Shown: positions 1 through 10,649, numbered from the stretch's first letter. The stretch: 64,000 nucleotides of DNA from Oceanobacillus massiliensis str. N'diop (GCF_000285495.1 NZ_HE610976.1:387256-451255); one strand, 5' to 3'. Notes: generated by a model from the letters alone, not told the origin. A program made the numbers and translations.

Positions 1-160
1 TGGACATGATTATATTTTCTTCACTGATTAGATCAGGCAAATTATTTTTAATGGCATCTTTTACTTTATCAATGTGTCGTTGCTGATCCTGATAACCTTT
101 CCGATGGAGAGACCAGTTTTCCTGGGAGACAACAAAGTTATGTTCCTGCTCTTCTTGCAT
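1..160 (-). CDS. yhbH: YhbH (DUF444) sporulation protein, N-terminal part only
   Basis: The minus-strand frame starts at ATG 160 behind an AGGAGAGGG ribosome binding site and runs off the left edge. The visible 53 residues include [19 protein letters not shown] and [15 protein letters not shown], which match the N-terminus of the DUF444/YhbH family. In Bacillus this gene lies directly downstream of prkA, as here, and is linked to sporulation. The family has a C-terminal von Willebrand-like fold, which lies outside the window. A terminator separates it from prkA, so it probably has its own promoter in the 100 bp upstream. Confidence 0.9.
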   Translation of the reverse strand, partial: MQEEQEHNFVVSQENWSLHRKGYQDQQRHIDKVKDAIKNNLPDLISEENIIMS

Positions 161-265
161 TATACCCTCTCCTAATTGTTAGTTTCAGTTTTCAATCGTC
201 AAGATAGACTTTCTTTATACTATGCAGCCTGATACAAGTTATTTCCAAAATTCTATATTTCATAT

Positions 266-296
266 GAAAAAAGGACTAACTTTAGTCGTTAGTCCT
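266..296 (-). terminator. Rho-independent terminator after prkA
   Basis: AGGACTAAC (272-280) pairs perfectly with GTTAGTCCT (288-296) around a 7-nt loop. On the minus strand the stem is followed by a run of T (266-271). It sits just past the prkA stop codon. Confidence 0.85.
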
Positions 297-312
297 GCAA
301 TGAAGATAATCC

Positions 313-2208
313 TTAACGATTCAGCAGACTTCCTACATAGCGAAGCAATTCATTTGCTGAAACGGAATTATAGCCATGCTCATCTATTAGACGTGCAATC
401 ACTTCATTCACCTTTTTCAGCTGGGATTCGTCAGGTGTTTTAGATGATGTCGTTATTTTCACAACATCTTTTAAATCGGCAAATAATTTCTTTTGGATGG
501 CCTCCCTTAAACGCTCATGTGAATTGTAGTCAAACCGCTTGCCCTTTCTGGCGTAAGCGGAAAGCCGGATAAGAATTTCCTCACGAAATGCTTTCTTAGC
601 ATTCTCTGAAATCCCAATCTGCTCCTCTATCGAACGCATCAGCTTTTCATCCGGATTCATCTCTTCGCCCGTGAGCGGGTCACGCAGCTTATTTTTATTG
701 CAATAGGCCTCCACATTATCCAGATAGTTATCCATCAATGTTTTGGCAGACTCTTCATAGGAATATACAAACGCTTTCTGTACTTCCTTCTTGGCAATTT
801 CATCATATTCTCTTCTGGCCACAGCAATATAATTCATATATTTTTCCAGATCATCCTTTGAAATCGATGGATGCTGATCAAGTCCATCCTTTAAGGATCG
901 CAATACATCCAAGGCGTTTATGGATGGGACTTCCTTGCGAATGATGGTGGAAGAAATACGATTAATCACATATCGGGGATCAATCCCTTCCATTCCCTCA
1001 TCCTGAAATTCCTTTCGCAGTTCTTCTGCATCAATCTGGTTAAACCCTTCCACACTCTCTCCATCATAAAGTCTCATCTTCTTCAAGAGGTCAATTCCCT
1101 GTTTCTTTGATTCTTTCAGTCTCGTCAGAATAGAAAATATTGCTGCTACTCGTAAAGCATGCGGCGCCATATGGACATTTGAAATATCACTTTCATTAAT
1201 CATCTTTTCGTAGATTCTTTCTTCCTGGCTCACCCTGAGATTATAGGGGATGGGCATGACAATCATCCGGGAATGCAGTGCTTCATTTTTCTTATTTGCA
1301 ATAAACGAGCGGTATTCCGATTCATTCGTATGAGCCACAATGAGCTCATCGGCAGATATCAAGGCAAATCTGCCAGCTTTAAAATTACCTTCCTGGGTAA
1401 GGGATAATAGATGCCACAGAAATTTTTCATCGCTTTTTAAAATTTCCTGGAATTCCATCATTCCGCGATTGGCCTTGTTGAGTTCCCCATCAAAACGGTA
1501 GGCACGCGGATCAGATTCCGATCCATATTCGGCAATGGTCGAAAAATCAATACTGCCTGTCAAATCGGCAATATCCTGTGATTTCGGATCAGATGGACTG
1601 AACGTACCGATTCCAACACGCTTATCCTCCGAGAAAAAAATCCTTTCCACCTGGACATCCTCAATACGTCCGCCATATTCCTTGTCAAGCTTCATCGTAT
1701 TCAATGGGGACAGGCTGCCTTCGATACGGATTCCATATTCATCAAAGAAATCTTCACGCAAATGCTGCGGAATCAAATGCAGCGGATCTTCATGCATCGG
1801 ACAGCCTTTGATGGCGTAGACTGCTCCCTCATCCGTACGTGAATAATGCTCGAGACCGCGTTTTAGCATACTGACAATTGTAGATTTACCGCCGCTGACA
1901 GGTCCCATCAAGAGTAAGATACGCTTCCGGACATCCAGCCTTTTGGCAGCGGGATGAAAGTACTCCTCCACCAAACGCTCAATAGCCGTTTCCAGCCCAA
2001 ATATTCCCTGACCAAAGAACTCAAACATCTTCTTCCCGTCTCTTTCTGTTACACCAGCACTCTTGATCATATTATATACACGTGAATGTGCAGTTTGGGC
2101 AACTTCTGGGCGTTCTCTTAAGATTTCCAAATACTCTGCAAAGGTCCCTTCCCACATTAGACGCTTTTCTTCTTCCCTATAATTTCTCACCTTGTTTAAT
2201 ATACTCAT
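313..2208 (-). CDS. prkA: PrkA AAA+ serine protein kinase / ATPase
   Basis: The 631-residue product matches full-length PrkA. A P-loop (GPVSGGKS, residues 102-109) lies in the N-terminal AAA+ domain, followed by the PrkA C-terminal domain. Family members act in the cytoplasm during sporulation in Bacillus; the protein has been reported as a serine kinase and also as an ATP-dependent protease-like enzyme. The start ATG at 2208 follows GGAGGGAG. The gene stands upstream of yhbH in the standard Bacillus order. Nothing odd was seen; length and motifs are intact. Confidence 0.95.
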   Translation of the reverse strand: MSILNKVRNYREEEKRLMWEGTFAEYLEILRERPEVAQTAHSRVYNMIKSAGVTERDGKKMFEFFGQGIFGLETAIERLVEEYFHPAAKRLDVRKRILLLMGPVSGGKSTIVSMLKRGLEHYSRTDEGAVYAIKGCPMHEDPLHLIPQHLREDFFDEYGIRIEGSLSPLNTMKLDKEYGGRIEDVQVERIFFSEDKRVGIGTFSPSDPKSQDIADLTGSIDFSTIAEYGSESDPRAYRFDGELNKANRGMMEFQEILKSDEKFLWHLLSLTQEGNFKAGRFALISADELIVAHTNESEYRSFIANKKNEALHSRMIVMPIPYNLRVSQEERIYEKMINESDISNVHMAPHALRVAAIFSILTRLKESKKQGIDLLKKMRLYDGESVEGFNQIDAEELRKEFQDEGMEGIDPRYVINRISSTIIRKEVPSINALDVLRSLKDGLDQHPSISKDDLEKYMNYIAVARREYDEIAKKEVQKAFVYSYEESAKTLMDNYLDNVEAYCNKNKLRDPLTGEEMNPDEKLMRSIEEQIGISENAKKAFREEILIRLSAYARKGKRFDYNSHERLREAIQKKLFADLKDVVKITTSSKTPDESQLKKVNEVIARLIDEHGYNSVSANELLRYVGSLLNR

Positions 2209-2451
2209 GTATTACTCCCTCCATCTATGCAGCGGTTTATATATCCTATGCACGGACAAATGGATTCATGCCTTGTCTGAAAGGTTTGCCCTCCTTAGGA
2301 TAAGGGAAACGGAAAATAGATATATTACCCGGGAAATATTTTATCGAATTCTGTCAAAATCAAGAGATACCCGGACTTATGGCTTACATTTTCCGGCCTT
2401 AATGTCCATATGGTATACTTCTAATAATCAAAACAGAAATTGGTGATCTAA

Positions 2452-3972
2452 ATGCTAAAAAGCTACTATGGCATCATTGATATCGGTTCCAATACAATGC
2501 GGCTGGTGATCTACTCCCAAGAGAAATCCGGACGTCTTCATGAAGTGGAGAATGTTAAGGCTGTTGCACGTCTTCGAAACTTCCTTAATCACGATAACCT
2601 GCTCAATGAAGAAGGAATCGGCAAACTCCTCACAACCTTAAAAAGCTTCAAAAATGTAGTGGATACCTATGAATTGACTGCCTTTGCCTGCATTGCGACA
2701 GCGACCATTCGCCAATCCCATAATAAAGAGCTAATCAGAGAGATTATTCAACAGGAAATTGGCTGGGATATTCGTGTATTATCCGAAAGAGAAGAGGCAT
2801 TTTACGGTTACCTTTCTGTCGTCAACTCCACTTCCATTACTGAGGGAGTTACGATTGATATTGGTGGCGGAAGTACAGAAATCACTTATTTCAAAGATCG
2901 AATTCTAAAGCACTATCACAGTTTTCCTTTTGGTGCTTTGACATTGAAAGAATTTTTCGCTGACAATCAATCTAAGGAAACAGCACTAACAGAACTTCAA
3001 TATTTTCTTCAAGACCAGTTCAGCACCTTAGACTGGATTCAGGATATGAATGTGCCTCTAATCGGTATCGGGGGCAGTGCACGTAACCTGGCCCAGATCG
3101 ACCAGACGCTGCAATCCTATCCACTCGCTGGGCTTCATCAATATCAAATGACTGATCGTGATATCGCTCACATTGTAGCTTTGCTAGCATCTTTGGAAAA
3201 AGTGGAATTGGAGAAAGTAGAAGGGCTCTCCAAAGACCGGGCCGATACAATCCTTCCTGCCTCTTGTGTATTCCTTACCCTCTATAAGGCAATCGAGGCA
3301 AATGGCTTTATCTTGAGCAGAAAAGGATTGCGTGATGGTGTTTTTTATGAATACTTATCTGAAAACACCAAATCAAATTTGTATCCGAACGTGCTGGAAG
3401 ATAGTATTGTGGAGCTGATTTATGAATACAACCTGGATATTGATAAAATACATCATATACAGTATTTGACTGCAAAGCTTTTCAGAGGACTTCAGGACAA
3501 TGGGATAGCAGATCTAACCCAAGATGACTGGGTCCTTTTGGAACGTGCTTGCTTTGTCTACAACCTCGGGGCGTATATTGATTCCGAATCAAGCCCACAG
3601 CATACCTTCTATCTGATCGCCAATCGGACCATCGACGGATTGATGCATGCTGACAGGCTGAAAACGGCCTTAATCGCTTCCTATAAAAATAAAACCTTGT
3701 TTAAACAGTTCATTGCTCCATTTAAACATTGGTTTCTAAAGAAAGAAAGGAATAAACTGAACCTGCTTGGAACACTGCTGAAATTCACTTACAGCCTTGA
3801 TACCACCAACAGACAGGTAATTGAGGACTTTGATATGGATATTAATGAAGAAAGTCTTACGCTGAAACTATATTGCAGCAAGGATTATAAACCAGAGCAA
3901 TACCAGGCTGAAAAGCAAAAGAAACATTTTGAAAAAGCACTTGGCAAAAGTATAGAGCTCCATTTCCTATAA
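2452..3972 (+). CDS. ppx: Exopolyphosphatase, Ppx/GppA family
   Basis: The 506-residue protein starts with GIIDIGSNTMRLVIY (residues 7-21) and has TIDIGGGSTEI near residue 140, the two phosphate-binding loops of the actin-like Ppx/GppA fold. A C-terminal HD-like helical region follows. It should release orthophosphate from inorganic polyphosphate, or hydrolyse pppGpp. It is divergent from prkA and lies about 130 bp upstream of ppk, so it forms a polyphosphate-turnover pair with it. A possible -10 (TATACT, 2414-2419) precedes the start; no good -35 was seen. Confidence 0.92.
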   Translation: MLKSYYGIIDIGSNTMRLVIYSQEKSGRLHEVENVKAVARLRNFLNHDNLLNEEGIGKLLTTLKSFKNVVDTYELTAFACIATATIRQSHNKELIREIIQQEIGWDIRVLSEREEAFYGYLSVVNSTSITEGVTIDIGGGSTEITYFKDRILKHYHSFPFGALTLKEFFADNQSKETALTELQYFLQDQFSTLDWIQDMNVPLIGIGGSARNLAQIDQTLQSYPLAGLHQYQMTDRDIAHIVALLASLEKVELEKVEGLSKDRADTILPASCVFLTLYKAIEANGFILSRKGLRDGVFYEYLSENTKSNLYPNVLEDSIVELIYEYNLDIDKIHHIQYLTAKLFRGLQDNGIADLTQDDWVLLERACFVYNLGAYIDSESSPQHTFYLIANRTIDGLMHADRLKTALIASYKNKTLFKQFIAPFKHWFLKKERNKLNLLGTLLKFTYSLDTTNRQVIEDFDMDINEESLTLKLYCSKDYKPEQYQAEKQKKHFEKALGKSIELHFL

Positions 3973-4100
3973 CCATTCCATTATTAGAAGTCGCAAGCGT
4001 CTCCACCCTTAACGGATTTCAAAACTTTTCAAAAACTTATCATTTTCCTGCTGGTAATTATTATATAATAATGATAGATAAGATTTATTTGAGGGTGATT

Positions 4101-6200
4101 ATGGTGACAATTTCTCCTAATGCAATTGATTTGGATAATCCAATCTTTTATAACAATAGGGAACTCAGCTGGCTTGCCTTTAATAAAAGAGTTCTCGAAG
4201 AAGCGTTCGACAAAAACAATCCGCTACTGGAACGGTTTAAATTTGTGGCTATTTTTTCATCAAATCTTGATGAGTTCTTTATGGTGCGTGTCGCTGGGTT
4301 GAAAGACCAGGTGAAGGCTGGATTCAATAAACCGGAAAACAAAGCCGGCCTAACACCTAAACAGCAATTGGACCAAATAGCAAAAGAGAACCATGCAATT
4401 GTAGACAACCAATATTTAATTTATCGTGATCTTTTGACGGAATCGGAACTGGAACATATCTCTGTTATTGCAGCTGAGGATTTGACATCCGAACAGGAAA
4501 TACGGCTTGAGAAATACTTTGACGAGCATATTTTTCCTGTATTAACACCAATGGCAATTGATGCTTATCATCCTTTTCCAATGCTCTCCAATAAATCGAT
4601 CAATATGGCTGTTGTCCTTGAGGATGCGCTTGACAAGGAATTCACAACAACAAAAAATGCAATCGTCCAGGTACCGGCACTATTGGACCGTTTTGTAAAA
4701 GTTTCCGAAACAGGACAGTATATCTTAATAGAAGATATTATCTCCCATTACATCCATAAATTGTTCAAAGGCTATAACGTTCGTTCCGTTACAGAATTTC
4801 GCATTACGCGTAATGCCGATATGACGATTCACGAAGAGGGTGCGCGCGATCTTTTGAAGGAGATAGAAAAGGAGTTAAAAAAGCGCAAATGGGGAGCCGC
4901 TGTCCGTCTTGAAGTAAGGTCGGATAAATGCGATGACACCGTAGTGAGCTTTCTGCTTTATGTTCTTGAAATCCATCAAAAAGACATGTATATCGTGAAG
5001 GGTCCGCTCGACCTCACCTATCTATTTGGGTTCTATAAAGAGGTACAGCGGGAAAAGGAGCACCTTATCTATGAAACATTAATACCACAGCCGCCACAGG
5101 ATATCGGGCAGGATGAGACTGTATTTGATGCTGCCGAAATACGGGATATTTTTCTGCATCATCCATACGAATCGTTTGAGCCTGTCGTTGATTTTATCGA
5201 AGATGCTGCAGATGATCCGGATGTTCTTGCCATTAAACAGACACTGTACCGCGTTAGTGGAAATTCCCCGATAATAAAGGGTCTGAAGCAGGCAGCCGAA
5301 AATGGGAAGCAGGTTACCGTACTCGTTGAATTAAAGGCAAGATTCGATGAAGAACAGAATGTACACTGGGCAAAGGAACTGGAAAAGGCAGGCTGCCATG
5401 TTATTTACGGAATGAATTCACTTAAAACCCACAGTAAGATTACATTGATCGTCCGTAAACGTGAAAAGAAGATAGAACGATTTGTCCATCTGGGCACCGG
5501 AAACTATAATGATTCCACCGCGAATCTATACACAGATATGGGGATTATTACGACTGATAAAGAATTTGGCATTGACGCAACCAACTTCTTTAACTATCTA
5601 AGCGGATTCACCGAAAAGCCGGAATTCAATCATATTTCCATGGCCCCTTTCGATATACAGGAGGATTTCATCCGCTATATAGAAGAAGAAATCCACTGGC
5701 ATAGAGAAAACGGGAATGGAAGAATAATAGCTAAAATGAACTCCTTGACGGATAAGGAACTGATTAAGAAATTTTATGAAGCATCACAGGCCGGCATTAA
5801 AATCGATTTGATCGTTCGCGGCATATGCTGTCTGAAACCCGGCATTGATGGAGTAAGTGAAAATATCAGAATCAAAAGCATTGTTGGCCGTTTCCTGGAA
5901 CATAGCAGAATCTTTTATTTTTACAGCAACGGAGAAGAGCGGGTGCTGCTGTCTTCTGCAGACATGATGACAAGAAACATGAAAAAAAGAGTGGAACTCC
6001 TCTTCCCAATCTATGATATAGCGGTCAAAAATCGAATCAAAGAAATATTGTCCCTTTCCTTAAAAGACAATGTCAAGGCAAGAGAACAGCACAGTGACGG
6101 CTCCTATCATTATGTGCAGCGAAAGCTGGATGAAAAGGAATTCGATAGCCAAATGATACTGTTTGAAAAAGCCTATCACGTCTTAGATGACGAAGAGTAG
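4101..6200 (+). CDS. ppk: Polyphosphate kinase 1
   Basis: The product is 699 residues from ATG 4101, which has a GAGGGTG ribosome binding site; an in-frame ATG at 4071 has none. It opens with NRELSWLAFNKRVLEEA, typical of the PPK1 N-domain. The two catalytic histidines are in place: His444 in LKTHSK (autophosphorylated) and His601 in LEHSRI, the same 157-residue spacing as in E. coli PPK1. The enzyme makes polyphosphate reversibly from ATP. It follows ppx on the same strand, so synthesis and breakdown genes are side by side. Confidence 0.95.
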   Translation: MVTISPNAIDLDNPIFYNNRELSWLAFNKRVLEEAFDKNNPLLERFKFVAIFSSNLDEFFMVRVAGLKDQVKAGFNKPENKAGLTPKQQLDQIAKENHAIVDNQYLIYRDLLTESELEHISVIAAEDLTSEQEIRLEKYFDEHIFPVLTPMAIDAYHPFPMLSNKSINMAVVLEDALDKEFTTTKNAIVQVPALLDRFVKVSETGQYILIEDIISHYIHKLFKGYNVRSVTEFRITRNADMTIHEEGARDLLKEIEKELKKRKWGAAVRLEVRSDKCDDTVVSFLLYVLEIHQKDMYIVKGPLDLTYLFGFYKEVQREKEHLIYETLIPQPPQDIGQDETVFDAAEIRDIFLHHPYESFEPVVDFIEDAADDPDVLAIKQTLYRVSGNSPIIKGLKQAAENGKQVTVLVELKARFDEEQNVHWAKELEKAGCHVIYGMNSLKTHSKITLIVRKREKKIERFVHLGTGNYNDSTANLYTDMGIITTDKEFGIDATNFFNYLSGFTEKPEFNHISMAPFDIQEDFIRYIEEEIHWHRENGNGRIIAKMNSLTDKELIKKFYEASQAGIKIDLIVRGICCLKPGIDGVSENIRIKSIVGRFLEHSRIFYFYSNGEERVLLSSADMMTRNMKKRVELLFPIYDIAVKNRIKEILSLSLKDNVKAREQHSDGSYHYVQRKLDEKEFDSQMILFEKAYHVLDDEE

Positions 6201-6227
6201 CCAACAGTACTTTTGAAAGAGCAAAAA

Positions 6228-6257
6228 AAAGAAATCGGCTTGCTGACCGATTTCTTT
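6228..6257. terminator. Bidirectional terminator between ppk and the HesB-like gene
   Basis: AAAGAAATCGG (6228-6238) and CCGATTTCTTT (6247-6257) form an 11-bp stem with an 8-nt loop, flanked by A-rich and T-rich runs. It lies between the convergent gene ends. Confidence 0.85.
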
Positions 6258-6264
6258 TTCTGTC

Positions 6265-6570
6265 TTAGTGATGGTGTCCAAGCCCTTTGGAAGGGTTGGT
6301 GATAACAAAGCCTTGATTATCAACAAAGAAATATTGAATCCAGATACCATCAAGAAACTCTTGGCGTGTATCGAGAAGGATATCTATATCTTTGTCTGTT
6401 TTTACGATCTCATCATGTTCCGTTGGTGTGTCAAAAGAAATTCCATAATGTGCGTGGTCTCCGTGCATGTGAGAGATATAGACACGCACCATTTTGCCTT
6501 CTGCTTCTTCAGTAGTCAGCATTTCCTTTAGAACTTTAGCTGCATTGCGATTAATTTTGCATTTCATCAT
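6265..6570 (-). CDS. HesB/IscA-fold small protein without the cluster-binding cysteines
   Basis: The 101-residue protein resembles the Firmicute HesB/YadR/YfhF group (VRVYISHMHGDHAHYG, DILLDTRQEFLDG, GFVITNPSKG). ATG 6570 follows GGAG at 7 nt. True A-type Fe-S carriers have three conserved cysteines; here the only cysteine is residue 4, while the N-centre and C-terminus (GHHH) are histidine-rich. A cluster-carrier role is therefore doubtful and metal binding through histidines is a guess. It is a single gene, convergent with ppk. Confidence 0.75.
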   Translation of the reverse strand: MMKCKINRNAAKVLKEMLTTEEAEGKMVRVYISHMHGDHAHYGISFDTPTEHDEIVKTDKDIDILLDTRQEFLDGIWIQYFFVDNQGFVITNPSKGLGHHH

Positions 6571-6689
6571 TTAGAATCTCCAATCATTTGATATTTTTTA
6601 TTATCCCATGAAATTGGAGAAAATCCAAAAATATGCTCATAAAGCAAAAATCACGAATGAATATTAGCACTGCTGAAATTTATTGCATA

Positions 6690-8465
6690 TTATTTCTTCC
6701 AGGATTCATAATCCAGGTGTTTATATTTATCCAATAAACGAGTAGGCATTTGTAACGCATCCCTGCGAAAAGGAGGGGCAAGCTGTGTTCCATCCACATA
6801 AATGTTGAGCACAGCAGGTTTACGCTGAGCAAGGACCTCTTTTACTACACCTTCGATTTCATTTACATTTTCAATCGTATAGCCAAGAGCACCCATGGAT
6901 TTAGCAACCTCAGCAAACTCAGGGGCTTCAATATCAGAACCAACGAAGCGATTATCATAGTAATCCACTTGATTTTTCTTCTCCGCAGCCCATGACTTAT
7001 TATTGAAAACACATGCAATAACTGGAATGTTTTGCTCAACAGCTGTACTTACTTCATGCAAGCTCATTCCCCAAGCTCCGTCACCAATGATTGCCACAAC
7101 AGGAGTATTTGGTTCTGCAAGCTGGGCACCAAGTGCTGCTGGATATGCAAACCCTGTATTTCCGAATGTTAATGCAGCAATATGCCTTCTCGATTGATTG
7201 AACTTCAAATAGGCATTGGCAGTTGATGACACATTTCCAATATCTGTTGAAATAATTGTATTTTCAGGTAGCGCCTTTGTTAATTCTAGTAGAGCTCTGC
7301 GGGGATTAATAGGATTGCCATCCACCATGGCAAGATCCACTAATTCCTGATCCCACTCCCGTTTAAGTCTGCTGACTTCTTCCAATCGTGTTTGATTCCT
7401 TTCAGGATCCGGTTGTACCTTTGTTAATTGCTTATAGATTTCATCACTTGTTAATTTGGCATCACCTATAATTCCCACTGCCACTGGATGTGTACGTGCT
7501 ATATTTCTAGGATTAATATCAATTTGGATTATCTTGGCTGTCTTTGGAAAATAATCAATATCATAACATGGTAAAGTACCAAAGACTGATAATCTTGTTC
7601 CAATCGCCAAGACGACATCAGCATCCCGCAATGAATACATGGCCGCCTTTGACCCCATATATCCAATTGGTCCAACAGCAAGTGGATGGTCTGCGGGGAA
7701 CGCATCATTATGCATATAGGAAACAGCTGCCGGTGCTGTCAAATGTTCTGCAATTTTACTAACTACATTAACGCCATCACTATCTACTGTACCACGTCCT
7801 GAGATGATTACTGGATTCGCAGCTTCTTTTAGCAGTTCAACAGCTTTTTCAATAGAAGCTGGATCTCCACTGCCTCTTGAGTCGATGCGATATTGATGGG
7901 GTTCTAGTATATAGTCCTCTAATTCGCCATAAAATAGATCCCTAGGAATATCATATAATACAGGCCCTCTCTCAGCATAGGCTATTCGAAATGCCGTTCT
8001 TAAACATTCAGCAACACGTGTTTTATGAGTAACGCGTACCGTTTCTTTCGTTATATCTTCAAATATGGAAACTTGATTGGCCTCTTGGAACCCATCCCAT
8101 CCAATAGTCGGCGTACCCGCAGAAGGTGAGATAACAACCATTGGCGTATGTGCCTGATTGGCTGCTGCAACTGATGTGACCATATTTGTAATTCCTGGTC
8201 CATTTTGTCCGATTACAACCCCTGCTATCCCTGAAACACGTGTATACGCATCAGCCATATGGGCAGCACTTTGCTCATGTCTTACAGGCAGAAAGCGAAT
8301 TCCAGCGGTTGGAAATAAATCCAGCATATCCATGAAGGCTGAACCGACAATACCATACACTTCTTTAACATTTTCTGCCGCTAATGTTTCTACGATTGCT
8401 TCACTCGGTGTCATTTTCATCTTCTGATTAATATGATTTTTTACCTCTGTTTGCTGTTTTGCCAT
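6690..8465 (-). CDS. xsc: Sulfoacetaldehyde acetyltransferase (TPP-dependent)
   Basis: The 591-residue thiamine-diphosphate enzyme shows the catalytic glutamate in [16 protein letters not shown] (Glu64), GQNGPGITN, the TPP/Mg motif from GDG (461-463) to NN (488-489), and the Xsc-specific tail [19 protein letters not shown] (491-509) and PPFRRDAL. Xsc converts sulfoacetaldehyde and phosphate to acetyl phosphate and sulfite in the cytoplasm. AGGAGG precedes ATG 8465. It is 18 bp downstream of a LysR gene and near an Fe-alcohol dehydrogenase and two TRAP transporters, which fits catabolism of a C2 sulfonate. No phosphotransacetylase gene or sulfite exporter is in the window. Acetolactate synthase is the general alternative, but the C-terminal motifs favour Xsc. 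Confidence 0.88.
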   Translation of the reverse strand: MAKQQTEVKNHINQKMKMTPSEAIVETLAAENVKEVYGIVGSAFMDMLDLFPTAGIRFLPVRHEQSAAHMADAYTRVSGIAGVVIGQNGPGITNMVTSVAAANQAHTPMVVISPSAGTPTIGWDGFQEANQVSIFEDITKETVRVTHKTRVAECLRTAFRIAYAERGPVLYDIPRDLFYGELEDYILEPHQYRIDSRGSGDPASIEKAVELLKEAANPVIISGRGTVDSDGVNVVSKIAEHLTAPAAVSYMHNDAFPADHPLAVGPIGYMGSKAAMYSLRDADVVLAIGTRLSVFGTLPCYDIDYFPKTAKIIQIDINPRNIARTHPVAVGIIGDAKLTSDEIYKQLTKVQPDPERNQTRLEEVSRLKREWDQELVDLAMVDGNPINPRRALLELTKALPENTIISTDIGNVSSTANAYLKFNQSRRHIAALTFGNTGFAYPAALGAQLAEPNTPVVAIIGDGAWGMSLHEVSTAVEQNIPVIACVFNNKSWAAEKKNQVDYYDNRFVGSDIEAPEFAEVAKSMGALGYTIENVNEIEGVVKEVLAQRKPAVLNIYVDGTQLAPPFRRDALQMPTRLLDKYKHLDYESWKK

Positions 8466-8483
8466 TATAATTCCTCCTAAAAG

Positions 8484-9380
8484 TTATTTATAAAGCTGTA
8501 TTTCTAAATCATGAATAAAAGCTTCAGCAGTTGCTTTCATTACCTGTTCCTTTCGGTAAACCATATAGAAATTCCTGGTAAATGAGAGATCCATAATCTT
8601 GTAATAACTTAACAACCCTAATTGTCTTTCCTTCTTGATAGCATATTCAGATATAAGAGAGACACCAAGTCCCGATTCCACCGCAGATTTAATTGCTTCT
8701 GTGCTATCCAGTTCCATGATTATATTTAGTTCTTCCATCGAAATCCCTGCTTGCTGCAGATGGATACTGACAACTTCCCTAGTGCCAGATCCTTTTTCCC
8801 GTAAAATAAATGGAAGCTTTTTTAATTGTTTTAAGGAAACCGCATCTCCATATTCAGTGAAATGATCTGGTGCTGTAATTAGAAAAAGTTCATCTTCCAA
8901 TAAAGGTTGCATGATGACACTATCATCACTGATTGGTACTTCAATCAGTCCAACATCAAATATATGATCTTTTAAGCCATCGATAATATTAGAAGAGTTG
9001 GTGATTTTAACTCTAATTTGAATTAATGGATACATATCTATAAATCTTTTCAGGTACCGAGGAAGAATATATTCCCCGATTGTCAGACTACAACCAATAC
9101 TTAGATCTCCGTGTATAGTTTCTTCAATTTCAACTATTTTCTTTTGAGCAGATTCACTAAGACGTACGATCTCCTTTGCATAAGTCAGCAAGATTTCCGC
9201 TGACTGAGTTAATTCGATACGTTTTGTAGTCCGTTCAAATAATTTTGTTTGAAGTTCTTCTTCTAATAATTTAATTTGTCCTGTGATAGTCGGTTGTGTA
9301 ACATGAAGAATTTTTGCTGCATCAGAGAAGCTCTTCTTCTCAGTTACCGTGATGAATGTTTTTAACCTTTCATAATTCAT
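8484..9380 (-). CDS. LysR-type transcriptional regulator
   Basis: The 298-residue protein has the N-terminal winged helix-turn-helix (FSDAAKILHVTQPTITGQIK, about residues 18-37) and a periplasmic-binding-like effector domain (about 90-295). It is related to the CysL/CbbR branch. It lies between the Fe-ADH and xsc on the same strand, only 18 bp from xsc, so it probably controls sulfonate use. The ligand is unknown; sulfoacetaldehyde, sulfite or acetyl phosphate are reasonable guesses. Confidence 0.88.
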   Translation of the reverse strand: MNYERLKTFITVTEKKSFSDAAKILHVTQPTITGQIKLLEEELQTKLFERTTKRIELTQSAEILLTYAKEIVRLSESAQKKIVEIEETIHGDLSIGCSLTIGEYILPRYLKRFIDMYPLIQIRVKITNSSNIIDGLKDHIFDVGLIEVPISDDSVIMQPLLEDELFLITAPDHFTEYGDAVSLKQLKKLPFILREKGSGTREVVSIHLQQAGISMEELNIIMELDSTEAIKSAVESGLGVSLISEYAIKKERQLGLLSYYKIMDLSFTRNFYMVYRKEQVMKATAEAFIHDLEIQLYK

Positions 9381-9458
9381 TTACAATACCTGCCTATCAT
9401 TCTTTTTTCATCAAGCTGCATCGTCGTAACGTCCGTACCAGTTGTTATATTGGATAAA

Positions 9459-10649
9459 TTAGAATACTTTATTCATGGCTGTCTCTGTCAGCTTTTTCAA
9501 TAAGGAATGATAGATATTTTCAATGTCACTTTTCTGTGGAACTTTAGGGTTGGTTATGATTCCATTTCCATTCAGGGCATCATTCACGAGCAATGGTATA
9601 TTCTCTCTGAAATCCTCGATATCAATATACTTTAAGCCATCTTCCCAGATTTGAAATTGATCATTATAGTAATCTAGCTTTGTACGCGTTTTTTGTGCTA
9701 ACTGTTTCGGATTATCTTTTTCCTCTTCACCGAATTCTATTGCAATTTCTGCATACCTTTCTTCTGCTTCTTCCAATCCAAGATCAACAACAAACGGTAA
9801 CAGCAAAGCAATACTCAATCCATGCGGAATATGGAATCTAGCCCCCAATGGTCTTCCGGCTGCATGCGCAAGATTTGTAGATGCATTGGAAAAAGCTATT
9901 CCTGCATAACAACTGGCGAGCAGCATCTGCTCTCTTGCCTTGATATCTGAACCATTCTTATATGCGTTTGGCAGTGCCTTTCCAATCAAGCGGATAGCAT
10001 TAAGCGCATAGCTATCTGTAGTATCACAAGCCAAGGTTGAAACATATGCCTCCATCGCGTGTGCCAATGCATCCAGTCCAGTATATGCAGTGAAATGCTT
10101 TGGCAGACTTGTTGTTAGTTCCGGATCTAAAATAGCGACATCCGGAACCAAATCCTTATGGCCTGGATTCATCTTAATATCTGTTTTCATATCCTTTATA
10201 ACCATTACTTTTGTCGCTTCAGAACCAGTACCTGCTGTTGTAGGTATGGCGATTAGCGGCAGCCTTTTCAAGCGATTCTTGGAAGTAATCTCATCCCAGG
10301 CTAAATCGATATTGAGAGCAAATAGAGAAACCGCTTTTGCAATATCAATTGCACTTCCCCCACCTATTGCCACTACACAGTCAGCTTGGGAAGTGTGTAA
10401 TAGATTTAACGCAGACTCTAAATGATCCGTTGTAGGTTCTCCCTGATAATCTGAGAAGAAGGTAACCTCTAATCCTTCCTTCTGCAGAATATGACCTATA
10501 CGCTTATCTAATTGAATATCAGAGGTTACTAGAAATCCATCAATCACAACAAATAGTTTCGATGCATCATTTCCAATTGCAATTTCCCCTAATTGCTCAA
10601 GACTATTTGGTCCCACAGCAATTTGTCTTGGTAAATAAGTTGATGACAT
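9459..10649 (-). CDS. Iron-containing alcohol dehydrogenase, candidate isethionate dehydrogenase
   Basis: The 396-residue group III (Fe-dependent) alcohol dehydrogenase shows the nucleotide loop GGGSAIDIAKA, PTTAGTGSEATKV, and the metal-ligand region DALAHAMEAY and FHIPHGLSIALLLP. ATG 10649 follows AAAGGAGG. Family members include the NADH-linked sulfoacetaldehyde reductases SarD and TauF, which interconvert isethionate and sulfoacetaldehyde. With xsc downstream, the reverse oxidation of isethionate is the best inference. Substrate cannot be read from sequence alone; other primary alcohols remain possible. Confidence 0.85.
   Translation of the reverse strand: MSSTYLPRQIAVGPNSLEQLGEIAIGNDASKLFVVIDGFLVTSDIQLDKRIGHILQKEGLEVTFFSDYQGEPTTDHLESALNLLHTSQADCVVAIGGGSAIDIAKAVSLFALNIDLAWDEITSKNRLKRLPLIAIPTTAGTGSEATKVMVIKDMKTDIKMNPGHKDLVPDVAILDPELTTSLPKHFTAYTGLDALAHAMEAYVSTLACDTTDSYALNAIRLIGKALPNAYKNGSDIKAREQMLLASCYAGIAFSNASTNLAHAAGRPLGARFHIPHGLSIALLLPFVVDLGLEEAEERYAEIAIEFGEEEKDNPKQLAQKTRTKLDYYNDQFQIWEDGLKYIDIEDFRENIPLLVNDALNGNGIITNPKVPQKSDIENIYHSLLKKLTETAMNKVF

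Noticed and set aside
372-1200. Lanthanide dependence as a firm call for the PQQ dehydrogenase (gene at 18638-20959)
   Set aside because: The DxD pair also occurs in membrane glucose dehydrogenases, so the motif alone does not prove it. The coordinates given here are arbitrary; see the gene entry.
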